From contig CAZGDB010000011.1 of assembly GCA_964524705.1 (NCBI GenBank), forward strand, positions 1 through 48,000: DNA of 48,000 bases. Reading direction: 5' to 3'. Below, in pieces: positions 1 through 8,612 of this stretch (the first letter of the stretch is position 1; every line of letters begins with the position of its first letter). Under the pieces are notes generated by a model. The model was not told the DNA's origin. It ran no database searches and worked only from the letters and a program-made list of their open reading frames with translations. Position numbers and translations under genes: made by a program. This DNA comes from CAZGDB01 sp964524705. GTDB taxonomy: Bacteria; Pseudomonadota; Gammaproteobacteria; Berkiellales; Berkiellaceae.

Positions 1-264
1 CAAGATCCTTTTATAGTCTTTACTTCCAATATTTTTGCAATTTTAGGGCTGCGAGCGTTGTGCTTTCTCTTAATGAATGCTTTAGATCAATTCTATTATC
101 TTAAGCATGGCGTAGGTGTAATTTTGGTATTTATAGGCTTAAAAATGGTGGGAGAGCCTTGGTACAAAGTATCCACGCTCACCTCTCTAGGATTTGTTTT
201 AGGGGTATTAGTCGTAGGGCTTGCCGTCAGCATGTTAAAAACACATCGTGATAAGAAACGTTAA
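1..264 (+). CDS. TerC-family integral membrane protein, 3' end only
   Basis: The frame is open from the first base of the window, so only the last 87 residues are present. The visible part contains SNIFAILGLRAL, then LDQFYYLKHGVGVILVFIGLK, then one more hydrophobic segment and a basic tail ending KTHRDKKR. This pattern (TSNIFAILGLR, then YLKxGxxxILxFIGxKM) is typical of the C-terminal helices of TerC/Alx proteins, inner-membrane metal-ion exporters linked to tellurite resistance and manganese homeostasis. A TTG at 58 is an internal codon and not the start. An A/T-rich perfect hairpin follows the stop codon directly. Family assignment is strong from the motif; the substrate cannot be told. Confidence 0.8.
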   Translation, partial: QDPFIVFTSNIFAILGLRALCFLLMNALDQFYYLKHGVGVILVFIGLKMVGEPWYKVSTLTSLGFVLGVLVVGLAVSMLKTHRDKKR

Positions 265-265
265 C

Positions 266-289
266 TGTTTGTTTGTTTTCAAACAAACA
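266..289. other. Perfect 10-bp hairpin just after the TerC stop codon
   Basis: TGTTTGTTTG, a TTTT loop, then CAAACAAACA form a perfect inverted repeat two bases after the stop. It is weak in GC and has no T run after it, so it is at best a poor terminator or an mRNA 3' end stabiliser. A binding site for a regulator of the downstream autotransporter gene is also possible. Confidence 0.35.
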
Positions 290-380
290 CGATAGACGAC
301 AGAGGTCAATGACTCGCTTTAAGCATCGTTCGCAGGTAGAATAAACCAGCGATTTGGTTCTTGACAGGGAGGGAGTCAAC

Positions 381-2756
381 ATGACGACATTTTTTAAATC
401 CAAGACTATTTTAAAAGGCGGGCTTTTAGCCTCTTGTTTTTTTTCCAGCGCGGTAGTGTATGCAGCAACAGTAGTTGCGACAGCAGTAACTACTACAGTT
501 GCAGATAACGATGTGAGCTTTACACCGACTTCAGTCGGTTCTATTACTACAACTGGCGCCAATGCCATTAATGCTACTGCTGCGGCGAGTTCTACGATTT
601 CAGTCAGTAATACTTTAGCGGTAACAGAAATTTTAGCGACTTCTCCTACTAATGCTGCGATTAATATTGCAGCAGCAGTTACAGGGGCGACCTTAACAAT
701 AGATCTAGGCGCTACTGTTCAGGCTGTGAATAATCATGCAGTATTGATGGCAAATAATGGTGGTACTTTTACTTTTACAAATAACGGTACGTTGACGACA
801 TCTGGCACAGGTGCGTTTCATGCGCTGAACTTAACAACTACTGCTGTTGCGAATATTCCGACTATTGTCAATAACGGTACGATTAGCACAACCGCAACTA
901 CTGGAAATGCTATTAATTCAGGATTAACTGCAGCGGGAATGGTGCTGACTAATGGTGTTTCAGGAGTCATTACGGGTAATGTAGTGATGTCTGGAGCCGG
1001 CCCTACAAATACGCTTAATATTTTAGGAGGCAGTATTACTGGTGCAATCAGTGGTGGTGCGGGTATTAATACTAATGTGAGTGGTACTTTTAGCACTGGC
1101 GGGACGATGGGCTTAGGTGCTGGGGCTTTAGCGATTACCGGAACTGCAGCTATACCAACTTATTTTACAGTTGCACATGCAATCACGAGCACAGGAACCA
1201 ATAGTTTTGGTGCAAACACAAAGACCTCTTTTAATACGACTAGCGCAATTAGCGGTGCTAAAACGATTGATGGTACTGTTTTTGTAGCAGCAGGCGTGGG
1301 GACCAATACAGTCACCGGTGGAGCCATTACGGGGAATGCAACAGGAATCTATCAGCCCAGTTTGCGAGGCTCTAATGCAACTTTAGGGGTTGGTGTTGGA
1401 CAACTATGGGGTGGCGCAGTTACTTTAAATGATGGATTTTTAATCGCCCCTCAGTTGGCGGGTAATGGTTATTATGTGAATGGTACGACGTTCACCGTCA
1501 TTAAAGGTACTAGTATTGTTTTAGATCATGCTTTATTGACACAACCTTCTTCTATGTCTGTCGCCTTTACTAAGACAATTGCAGGTAATGATATTGTTTT
1601 AACCGTAGTACGCACACCGTATGATCGTGTCGTGACGGATGCAAATAGTAAAGCAGTGGGAGCGGTGATCGAAAGTTTAGGACCAACAGTTAATAGTGAT
1701 ATGGGCTTAATTGTTGGGCAATTAGAAAAACAAGGCAGTGTCACTGCGTTAAGTGCAGCGTTATCTCGTTTAACACCAGATGTCGATGGCGCGGTGATGT
1801 GTTCTACTTTTGCACTACAAACTCAAGGATTAGGCACAGCTGTAAATCGTTTAGAAACTATACGCTCAGGTATTGAAGGGTATAATTATGCCTCTGGAGA
1901 TATGTCCAGTGGGCGTGGTGGTTGGGTTCAAGTGTTTGGTAACTTTGGGCTTCAACAAACCCGTACCAATATCATAGGATATAAAGCAGATACCTTTGGC
2001 GTGGGCGCTGGCGTGGATGCATTACTTTCACCTACAACACGTGCAGGGATTGGGCTGAGTGTGGCAACGGCCAGTGTACACTCTAGACATTCAGTGCCGA
2101 ATATTTTAGACATAGATAACCGTCAAGTGAATTTTTATGGAACCCAAGATGTAGATGAACAAACCTATGTAGAAGGTATGCTCAGTTTTGGGCAAAATAA
2201 ATATGAAGGTAAAAGAAGAATATCTATAGGTAGTATTTCTCGTACCGCTTTGAGTAAATATCCAGGACAAATGTTTGCGGCACGTTTAGGTGCAGGACGT
2301 AAGATACCATCAGGATTATGGGAAGTTGTACCAAGTGTGGGTTATCAGTTCTCCCATCTACGTGTAAAAGCATACACAGAAACTGAAGCAGATGCTGCAA
2401 ATCTTGCCGTGCAAAGTTCAGCAATGAGTCAGAGCAAGGTAATGGGTGGATTTAAATTACGCTACTTGCATGAAACGATGCGTGGTAGAGTGGTTCCTGA
2501 ATTACGTTTTATGGTGATCTATGATTTCTTAGCAGAAGTTCACAGCACTAATTCTCGGTTTATTCAGGATGGCATACAATATGGTGATTCCTTTAATGCA
2601 CAAGGTCCTAGTATTCCTAAAACGACCTATACAGGTGGTTTTGGATGGGGTATTTATACCTTGGCAGATATGAAAATTCACGCAGCATATGATTATGAAG
2701 CACGTAAAGATTATCATACGCATAGTGTAGCCGTGAATTTCCGTTATGAATGGTAA
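381..2756 (+). CDS. Autotransporter (type Va), outer-membrane beta-barrel protein, copy 1
   Basis: A 791-residue protein. The ATG at 381 is preferred over upstream in-frame codons because AGGGAGGGAG lies just upstream and a clear Sec signal peptide follows (basic KSK, hydrophobic core, then VVYA before ATVV). Residues about 30-420 are a Thr/Ala/Gly/Asn-rich passenger with many GT(I/L)xTxGxA-type repeats, as expected for a beta-helix. From about residue 510 (GGWVQVFGNF) to the end is an autotransporter barrel of alternating aromatic and glycine-rich strands, closing on FRYEW, a typical BAM-recognised aromatic C terminus. The passenger should be exposed on or released from the cell surface, with adhesion the usual family role. 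The next gene is a paralogue of nearly the same length. No protease triad is apparent. The exact function is unknown. Confidence 0.88.
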   Translation: MTTFFKSKTILKGGLLASCFFSSAVVYAATVVATAVTTTVADNDVSFTPTSVGSITTTGANAINATAAASSTISVSNTLAVTEILATSPTNAAINIAAAVTGATLTIDLGATVQAVNNHAVLMANNGGTFTFTNNGTLTTSGTGAFHALNLTTTAVANIPTIVNNGTISTTATTGNAINSGLTAAGMVLTNGVSGVITGNVVMSGAGPTNTLNILGGSITGAISGGAGINTNVSGTFSTGGTMGLGAGALAITGTAAIPTYFTVAHAITSTGTNSFGANTKTSFNTTSAISGAKTIDGTVFVAAGVGTNTVTGGAITGNATGIYQPSLRGSNATLGVGVGQLWGGAVTLNDGFLIAPQLAGNGYYVNGTTFTVIKGTSIVLDHALLTQPSSMSVAFTKTIAGNDIVLTVVRTPYDRVVTDANSKAVGAVIESLGPTVNSDMGLIVGQLEKQGSVTALSAALSRLTPDVDGAVMCSTFALQTQGLGTAVNRLETIRSGIEGYNYASGDMSSGRGGWVQVFGNFGLQQTRTNIIGYKADTFGVGAGVDALLSPTTRAGIGLSVATASVHSRHSVPNILDIDNRQVNFYGTQDVDEQTYVEGMLSFGQNKYEGKRRISIGSISRTALSKYPGQMFAARLGAGRKIPSGLWEVVPSVGYQFSHLRVKAYTETEADAANLAVQSSAMSQSKVMGGFKLRYLHETMRGRVVPELRFMVIYDFLAEVHSTNSRFIQDGIQYGDSFNAQGPSIPKTTYTGGFGWGIYTLADMKIHAAYDYEARKDYHTHSVAVNFRYEW

Positions 2757-2787
2757 TAGCTCAGCTTAAAATCTGACTGCTAGATAC

Positions 2788-2824
2788 AAAAGCCCCTAAG
2801 ACTACAAATCTTAGGGGCTTTTTT
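2788..2824 (+). terminator. Rho-independent terminator after autotransporter 1
   Basis: AAAAGCCCCTAAGA (2788-2801) pairs perfectly with TCTTAGGGGCTTTT (2809-2822) around a 7-base loop, followed by more T. It separates the two autotransporter genes, so each probably has its own promoter. Confidence 0.9.
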
Positions 2825-2832
2825 GTAGAAGT

Positions 2833-2861
2833 TTGTAATTCCACTATACTGGAAATAACAT
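2833..2861 (+). promoter_or_regulatory. Candidate sigma-70 promoter for autotransporter 2
   Basis: TTGTAA (2833-2838), a 17-base spacer, then TAACAT (2856-2861) lie just after the terminator of the first autotransporter and about 90 bases before the second start codon. Each hexamer matches consensus at four of six positions, so this is only a plausible candidate. Confidence 0.4.
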
Positions 2862-2952
2862 ACGTCGGACCCCAATCCTTGAGTTGTAAGAGGATGGCAT
2901 TAGGCCAGAGGGAATGATTTTATGAATACCAAAACCAAGGAAGGAGTATTTT

Positions 2953-5331
2953 ATGCAAGCTTTAAGTATACGTAAAGGATTATTGAGAAGTGCCGTTTTA
3001 GCTTCAGGGCTTTTTGCTAGCGTGGCTGCACATGCTGCGGTTACTGTAACCGCTCCAACCACGGGTCCTGTGGTTTCAGTGGGGGATAATACGATTACGG
3101 TTTCAGGCCCCAACGGGTCAGTCACTTCTAGTGGCGCGTCTATTGGTATTAACGCTAACTTAGTATTTCCTGCCATTATTACGATAAATGATACTTCTGC
3201 TGCTGCTGAAGTGTCCACAACTGGGACTGGTGCTGCTATTTCTATGGTAACGGGTGCCTCTAATGGCGGCACTTTAACTGTGGCTTCTGGTGCTGTTGTA
3301 CAGTCAAGCAACCAAAGTTCTGTTGTTTTTATTAACGCTGCCAATACTAGTGCTACAACCATTGCAAATGCGGGAACCATTTCTTCTTTAGGGTCTACTA
3401 CCACGCAATATGCTTTAGATATTAGCGGAAATGCTGCATTTGGTGTGACAATTGCAAACTCCGGAACCATTAGAGCAACAGGTGGCACAGCAATTAACTC
3501 AGCTTTATCTGATAATGCTGGGACTGTGACTTTTACGAACACTTCTACCGGTACCGTCACAGGGCACATTGTTGCATCTGGTGCTGCAAGTACTTTTGAT
3601 ATTCAAGGCGGAACGATTGCGGGGAATATCAGCAGTATTGGTGCGGCGATTAATACCACAGTTTCAGGTTCTTTTACCACCGGTGGAACCATGGCCTTAG
3701 GTACGGGTACGCTTGCTATTAATACGGTAGGTAATACTTTCAATGTAGGGCATTCTATTTCTAACTCTGGCGCAACAACCTTCAGCTTAGGTACGACAAC
3801 GAATGTGAATGCAAGCACAGCTTTAATCGGTGCTAAAACAGTCAATGGTACTGTGCGTGTGTTAGCTGGAACAGCTACTGCAGCCGCAACGACAGGTGCG
3901 ATTACGGCAAATAACGGTGGACGTTATGTTCCACAAATTCGTGGCGGAAATGCTGCTTTAGGTATTAGCCAAGGTGAACTTTGGGGTGCTGCAGTTACTT
4001 TAAATACAGGGTTTGCAATTGCTCCTGAATTAACGGGCAATGGGTATTTGGCAAATGGGTCTACTTTTGATGTGATTAAAGGCTCTTCAATTGCGTTAGA
4101 TAATTCCACTTTAGTACAACCTAGTTCGGCGGTAGTAAGTTTTGCAAAATCTACAGTAGGCAATAATATTCGTTTAACGACTGTGCGTAATGCGTATAAC
4201 GTTGTTGCCAGCAACACGAATGCTAAAAATGTAGGTGCTGTTTTAGAAAGCTTAGGTATTACGATGAACAGCGACCTTGGTTTGGCTGCTGGTTACTTAG
4301 ACCGTGAATCTAATGCGGCTTTGATTGATAGCAGCTTAATGCGCTTAACTCCTGATGTGAATGGTTCTGTAATGAATGTGGCGATGAGCATGGAAAACCA
4401 AGCTTTAGGCACCGTTGCTAATCGTTTAGATAATTTGCGTGCTGGCGTTGAAACCCCTAACTATGCTGCAGGTGAATATGGTGGAGATCGCGGCGCATGG
4501 GTCCAACTTTTTGGAAATACTGCTACGCAACAAATGAGATCTGGTATTACAGGCTATAAATCTGACAGTCTAGGTGCTGGCTTAGGGATGGACTGGATGG
4601 CAATGAAGGATTTACGCGTAGGGTTAGGCTTAAGTATTGCAAATAACCATGCCTCTTCTAAACATGTTGCCAAAAACCACTTAGAAGTAGACACCTATCA
4701 AGGAAGCCTCTATGGTTCCTATGATGTGGATTCTTCTATGTATATTGATGGTATGCTAAGTTATGCACGCAGCAATTATGATAGTAAACGTCGCGTGTTA
4801 ATCGGATCTGTAGATAGAGTCGCTAGAGCGGATTACCATGGATCTTTGACTTCTGGTAAAATTGGGACAGGCTATAGAGCTTGTTCTGGGTTATGGGAAA
4901 CCATTCCTTCCATGGGTTACCAATATACACATGTTCGTGTGCATGGGTATAACGAAAATGGTGCGGATTCCTTTAACTTAGCCGTTAATGCAAGTAGTAT
5001 TTCTGCAAATGTATTATCCGCTGGTGTTAAGTTCAGATATACTCACGAGTTCAGAGATAATAAATTTGTGCCTGAAATGCGCTTTGGGGTCTTCCATGAT
5101 ATGTCTGGCGAAACCCATACGACTGTGGCACAGTTTGCAAATGCTGGCGCTTTATTTGGGAACACTTTCGTTTCTAAAGGCGCAAATGTTCCTAAAACCA
5201 GCTTTAATGTAGGCGCTGGACTTGGAATGTATAGTTCTGATGAAATGAAAGTTGTACTTGCTTATGATTATGAAGGAAAGCAAGACTACCATGCGCATAG
5301 CGGTTCTTTGAATTTCCGTTATGAGTGGTAA
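2953..5331 (+). CDS. Autotransporter (type Va), outer-membrane beta-barrel protein, copy 2
   Basis: A 792-residue paralogue of the preceding gene. The start is fixed by GGAAGGAG at 2940-2947 and by a signal peptide (MQALSIRKGLLRSAVLA..., cleavage after AHA). The passenger is Ser/Thr/Ala/Gly rich with repeated NxGTIxxxGGTAIN-like units. The segment from about residue 320 (RGGNAALGISQGELWG) onward closely tracks copy 1, including RLTPDVNGSVM, and the barrel begins near residue 513 (GAWVQLFGN) and ends FRYEW. The barrel and the region just before it are much more alike between the copies than the passengers, the usual result of duplication followed by diversification of the exposed part. Location: outer membrane, with passenger outside. 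The ligand is unknown. Confidence 0.88.
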   Translation: MQALSIRKGLLRSAVLASGLFASVAAHAAVTVTAPTTGPVVSVGDNTITVSGPNGSVTSSGASIGINANLVFPAIITINDTSAAAEVSTTGTGAAISMVTGASNGGTLTVASGAVVQSSNQSSVVFINAANTSATTIANAGTISSLGSTTTQYALDISGNAAFGVTIANSGTIRATGGTAINSALSDNAGTVTFTNTSTGTVTGHIVASGAASTFDIQGGTIAGNISSIGAAINTTVSGSFTTGGTMALGTGTLAINTVGNTFNVGHSISNSGATTFSLGTTTNVNASTALIGAKTVNGTVRVLAGTATAAATTGAITANNGGRYVPQIRGGNAALGISQGELWGAAVTLNTGFAIAPELTGNGYLANGSTFDVIKGSSIALDNSTLVQPSSAVVSFAKSTVGNNIRLTTVRNAYNVVASNTNAKNVGAVLESLGITMNSDLGLAAGYLDRESNAALIDSSLMRLTPDVNGSVMNVAMSMENQALGTVANRLDNLRAGVETPNYAAGEYGGDRGAWVQLFGNTATQQMRSGITGYKSDSLGAGLGMDWMAMKDLRVGLGLSIANNHASSKHVAKNHLEVDTYQGSLYGSYDVDSSMYIDGMLSYARSNYDSKRRVLIGSVDRVARADYHGSLTSGKIGTGYRACSGLWETIPSMGYQYTHVRVHGYNENGADSFNLAVNASSISANVLSAGVKFRYTHEFRDNKFVPEMRFGVFHDMSGETHTTVAQFANAGALFGNTFVSKGANVPKTSFNVGAGLGMYSSDEMKVVLAYDYEGKQDYHAHSGSLNFRYEW

Positions 5332-5363
5332 CCCTCCCTCCTTGGGCAGTTGATGAGTAGTCC

Positions 5364-5396
5364 AAAAACCCCAGGTGTGCCCTGGGGTTTTTGTTT
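5364..5396 (+). terminator. Rho-independent terminator after autotransporter 2
   Basis: AAAAACCCCAGG (5364-5375) pairs with CCTGGGGTTTTT (5381-5392) around TGTGC, followed by TGTTTT. Confidence 0.9.
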
Positions 5397-5441
5397 TCTG
5401 TCGCCTATACTAGGTATATGTATGGCTATGTGTAGTGCGGG

Positions 5442-7538
5442 ATGAATATTCTCATTGTCGATGATAGTCGGACCTATCGAGAAATACTTAGTAATTTATT
5501 TAAAAGTTTAAATTATACAGTATGGCAAGCCAAAGATGGTGTTGAAGCTTTAGAGCTTTTAGAGAAGGAAGTTCCAGATTTAATTACTTTAGATTTACAA
5601 ATGCCACGTATGGATGGCTTAACAGTTTTAAAAAAAATTAGAGAATGCTACGATGCGACCACCTTACCTATTTTAATGACAACCAGTGAAAATCAGCCAG
5701 AAACGATTTACGAAGCTTTAGAAGCTGGTGCCAATGATTATATTACTAAACCTTTATATCTGCCAGTAATGAAGGTTCGTGCACAAAATCAACTTAAATT
5801 TTTACAAACTCACCGCGCCCTACAAAGTAGTGAAGAACGTTTTGCGCTAGCGCTACAAGGTGCTAACGATGGTTTATGGGATTGGGATATTGTTCAAAAA
5901 AAAATCTATTATTCTCCGCGTTGGGAGAGTATTTTAGGGCTCTTGCCCGGGGCCATGCAAGGCTCACAAGATGCTTGGTTGTCGCGGATTCATCCAGAAG
6001 ATAAACCAAATTTTTTAGAAACTCTGAACCAGCATTTAGCGGCACGTAGCGATCAATTTTATTTTAAATATCGCCTACGTCATGCGAATGGACTCTATCG
6101 TTGGGTATTAACACGAGGGGCTATCTTAAGGAATGCAGAAGGTCAGGCCGTACGTATGGTTGGATCTCAGAGTGATGTGACCGACACAACACTTACAGAT
6201 CCGACCACAGGGCTTTATAACACAATTTTATTGTCAGACAGATTAAGCCAAGCCTTGCAGCGGTTGAATAAAAATCCTTTAAAAAATGCTGCATTGATAC
6301 TTTTAAATGTTGTTGATTTTAAAAAAATTAATCAAAGTTATGGGTTGGATGCAGGCAATGCGCTGTTAAGTAGCATTGCAAAAAGATTACAAAATCTTAT
6401 GGAAGTTTTGGAAAAAAAGTACAGTAATGTTAATTTTACTTTGGCACATCATACGGGAGATGAATTTTTATTGCTGTTAGATGAAACTGCTGCAGAAGAA
6501 AATATAGAGGCGGTTGCTAAAAAAATGGTCGCGTTGTTTGAAGAACCTTTTCAATACGAAGAAGAAGTTGTTTTTTTAAAAGCAAGAACCGGAATCGTGG
6601 TATGTAAGTCTTTAAATGCTTATCAAAGCCCTAATCATGTCATACGTGATGCCGCACAAGCAGCAAGAAGGGCTAGGGATAATAATACGGATCTAGAATG
6701 GTGGAATGCTGCCCTACAAACACAGGTCAGTGACTCTTTAAAATTAGATGCAGAGGTTCGTCGTGCGGTGCAACAGTCAGAGTTTTTATTGTACCATCAA
6801 CCTGTCGTGAATTTTAATACCAATGAAGTCATTGGCGTTGAGTGTTTATTGCGATGGCAGCATCCGGATAAAGGAATTTTAGCCCCGGCTCATTTTATAG
6901 ATGCATTGGAACAGGGGGGGTTATTAAATCACTTAACCCCTTGGATTTTACAAACTGCCTGTGAAACTTGGTTGCGTTGGAAGTCACAACTAGGTGGTGA
7001 TTTACCTCCCCCCATACAAGTAAATTTTGGCGCAGGGCAGTTTCATGAAAGTAATACAGTGGAAGGGATTTTTGAGATTTTAAAGAAAACCAAAATGCAG
7101 CCTGAAAATTTAATTATTGAAATTACGGAAGGTGTGTTAATTAAAGATTTTGACCAAGCAAGACGAAATATTGAGGCCCTGGCAGCCGCAGGCATTAAAA
7201 TGGCGATGGATGACTTTGGTACAGGTTATTCTTCGTTTAGTTATTTAGCGAATTTGCCGTTTGATACCATTAAACTGGATAGAGAATTTTTACGCTATAT
7301 TATGACCAATGTAAAAAGCAAAAAAGTAATTGCAGGAATGCTAAAATTAGCCAACGATTTGAATATGAAAATCGTTGTGGAAGGTATAGAGCATGATGCA
7401 GAATGTCAGGTCCTCAAAAACTTAGGGTGCACCTTTGGGCAAGGGTATTTGTTTGCTAAACCCATGCCAGAGGCCGCTCTACCGGAATTTTTAAGAACGT
7501 TTTGTCAACAGGCGGTTAAGTCAGACTTGAAATCTTAG
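5442..7538 (+). CDS. Response regulator-PAS-GGDEF-EAL protein, probable c-di-GMP phosphodiesterase
   Basis: A 698-residue cytoplasmic signalling protein. Residues 1-120 are a CheY-like receiver with acidic D7/D8, phospho-acceptor D51 (LITLDLQMP) and K103. Residues about 130-245 are a PAS domain (ANDGLWDWD, then a PAC-like RGAILRNAEGQ). Residues about 250-410 are a GGDEF domain whose signature reads TGDEF (338-342), so the first glycine is lost. Residues about 425-685 are an EAL domain with ECL (467-469), N at VNFG (528), EITE, DDFGTGYSS (590-598), KLD and VVEGIE, so the metal and catalytic residues appear intact. I infer a phosphorylation-controlled phosphodiesterase with a reduced or regulatory cyclase domain. 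There is no membrane segment. A possible -10 (TATACT, 5406-5411) lies upstream, and the Shine-Dalgarno is weak. No partner kinase is adjacent. Confidence 0.9.
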   Translation: MNILIVDDSRTYREILSNLFKSLNYTVWQAKDGVEALELLEKEVPDLITLDLQMPRMDGLTVLKKIRECYDATTLPILMTTSENQPETIYEALEAGANDYITKPLYLPVMKVRAQNQLKFLQTHRALQSSEERFALALQGANDGLWDWDIVQKKIYYSPRWESILGLLPGAMQGSQDAWLSRIHPEDKPNFLETLNQHLAARSDQFYFKYRLRHANGLYRWVLTRGAILRNAEGQAVRMVGSQSDVTDTTLTDPTTGLYNTILLSDRLSQALQRLNKNPLKNAALILLNVVDFKKINQSYGLDAGNALLSSIAKRLQNLMEVLEKKYSNVNFTLAHHTGDEFLLLLDETAAEENIEAVAKKMVALFEEPFQYEEEVVFLKARTGIVVCKSLNAYQSPNHVIRDAAQAARRARDNNTDLEWWNAALQTQVSDSLKLDAEVRRAVQQSEFLLYHQPVVNFNTNEVIGVECLLRWQHPDKGILAPAHFIDALEQGGLLNHLTPWILQTACETWLRWKSQLGGDLPPPIQVNFGAGQFHESNTVEGIFEILKKTKMQPENLIIEITEGVLIKDFDQARRNIEALAAAGIKMAMDDFGTGYSSFSYLANLPFDTIKLDREFLRYIMTNVKSKKVIAGMLKLANDLNMKIVVEGIEHDAECQVLKNLGCTFGQGYLFAKPMPEAALPEFLRTFCQQAVKSDLKS

Positions 7539-7907
7539 ATGCGGTAGTGTATTGAGTTTTAAGCGCAGCCAGTGCATAGGGTGTGGGGGTGAGTATGGGT
7601 AAAAAAGTAGCAGGATTTTAACGGAGGCCTATGCTTCTGCTAAAGGTGTTAGTGCTAAAGGGGTATATTTTACAAACATACTGGCTAAAATTATAATTGA
7701 CTCGAAGGTGTGCTTGGTATTGATCGTATAATAACAGACCTCTCACATGGCGTTATCGAGCCAACAGGGCTTATTGTGTGTTAAAATTGCAGCAATTACT
7801 TCAAATCTTACTAGTTGGCTGACTGTCAGGGTGAATGGTTAACTTATCGCTGCGTCTGTAATTTTAAAATGTGTTGAATTCATTAAAGCATTTTTAGGAT
7901 ATCAAAT
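7539..7907. other. Decayed sequence without an intact gene
   Basis: About 370 bases between the c-di-GMP gene and the DUF4160 relic. Short open stretches in different plus frames follow each other (for example TEAYASAKGVSAKGVYFTNI from about 7621, and a frame reading DRIITDLSHGVIEPTG near 7718), each ending in a stop. This looks like a gene eroded by frameshifts. I could not recognise the original family, and nothing here resembles a structured RNA or mobile-element end. Confidence 0.4.
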
Positions 7908-8140
7908 ATGCCTACTGTAGATTAAAGGTTACCGCTTCTTCTTCTTTAGTTTGGGGGGGCAATGAACCGCCTCATATTCATATTGAACATGAGGATAAAA
8001 CGGGTAAGTTTTGGTTAAATCCTGTTAATTTGGCAAGTTCATATGGTTTTCGAAGTCATGAATTAACAAAGCTTAGATTATTAGTAACTGAAAGCAAAGC
8101 ATTATTTTTGGAGAAATGGCATGAGCACTTTCGCGATTAA
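7908..8140 (+). pseudogene. Frameshifted DUF4160 gene
   Basis: The sequence begins ATG with MPTV, as DUF4160 proteins do. It then needs a frame change to read IKGYRFFFFS and a second one, at a run of seven G, to read NEPPHIHIEHEDKTGKFWLN and on to EKWHEHFRD before the stop at 8138-8140. The conserved NEPPHIHI and W(H)EHF signatures make the family clear. DUF4160 genes commonly sit immediately upstream of DUF2442 genes, as here (the two overlap by 20 bases), and the pair has been suggested to be toxin-antitoxin-like, though this is poorly tested. Two frame breaks mean no full-length product unless sequencing of the G run is wrong, and the 5' break would still remain. Confidence 0.8.
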
Positions 8141-8366
8141 ATTTGATGAGCGTGCAATTGACGTTAGCTTTACTACAACTTCATTGCATTTGATATTAGC
8201 AGACGGCCGAGAAATTTCAGCGCCTTTGGAATGGTTTCCACGATTAAGAGATGCCACTGATGCTCAACGACAGGATTGGCGCTTGATTGGTAATGGAGCG
8301 GGAATACATTGGCCAAAAACTGATGAGGATATTGCGATCAGCACTTTAATGCGAGGAACTGATTAA
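8121..8366 (+). CDS. DUF2442 domain protein
   Basis: An intact 81-residue protein. It shows the DUF2442 pattern: a beta-rich start, then LHLILADGREISAPLEWFPRL, RDWRLIGNGAGIHWP (here QDWRLIGNGAGIHWPKTDED), and a short tail. The start overlaps the end of the DUF4160 relic, the usual order for this pair, so it was probably translationally coupled to it. If the pair is a toxin-antitoxin module as some have proposed, this would be an orphaned partner. No DNA-binding motif is obvious in it. The family call is secure; the function is unknown. Confidence 0.85.
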   Translation: MSTFAIKFDERAIDVSFTTTSLHLILADGREISAPLEWFPRLRDATDAQRQDWRLIGNGAGIHWPKTDEDIAISTLMRGTD

Positions 8367-8393
8367 CGTGAATTAGGGGCCTGCAGTTAATTA

Positions 8394-8432
8394 TGCGCGA
8401 CGGCGAAGGGTCGCGAATATGCAGTTCTTTTT
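8394..8432 (+). terminator. Possible weak terminator after the DUF2442 gene
   Basis: CGCGAC (8396-8401) pairs with GTCGCG (8410-8415) around a GGCGAAGG-type loop, and an outer CTGCA (8381-8385) can pair with TGCAG (8420-8424). A T-rich run (TTCTTTTTTC) follows. The spacing is not ideal, so this is a tentative call. Confidence 0.3.
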
Positions 8433-8435
8433 TCA

Positions 8436-8612
8436 TCATAAACCGTATTGATGCCCTTTCACCCAAGAGGAGGGGGATAATGGCGTAGTGCTGGGTAGGG
8501 AAGCCCCCTGCACTAAGGTTGATTTGTCTGATTGGCGCGGACCCATGACACGCACCACAGGGTATTGTTGGGTAAGCATCATGGGTTCGGCATTCATTAA
8601 GCGTGGATACAC
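8436..8612 (-). pseudogene. Relic of a DUF4143/AAA_14-type ATPase gene (N-terminal part)
   Basis: Read on the minus strand from a GTG at 8612, the frame gives YPRLMNAEPMMLTQQYPVV, then RVMGPRQSDKSTLVQ, then loses similarity and stops at 8436-8438. The pattern YPRL...QYPVVxxxGPRQxGKTTL is the N terminus of DUF4143-type ATPases. The Walker A lysine and threonine positions survive, but the glycine before the lysine is now aspartate. The rest of the gene is gone; a neighbouring frame reads GGFPTQHYAIIP, which could be a continuation after a frameshift. An intact gene of the same superfamily lies on the opposite strand at 8810. The relic is clear from motif order, but it is short. Confidence 0.6.

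Noticed and set aside
2844..3569. A 241-codon open frame on the minus strand opposite autotransporter 2
   Set aside because: It mirrors the low-complexity Ala/Thr/Gly codons of the passenger and has no ribosome site or recognisable domain. The plus-strand gene has a signal peptide, a barrel and a paralogue.
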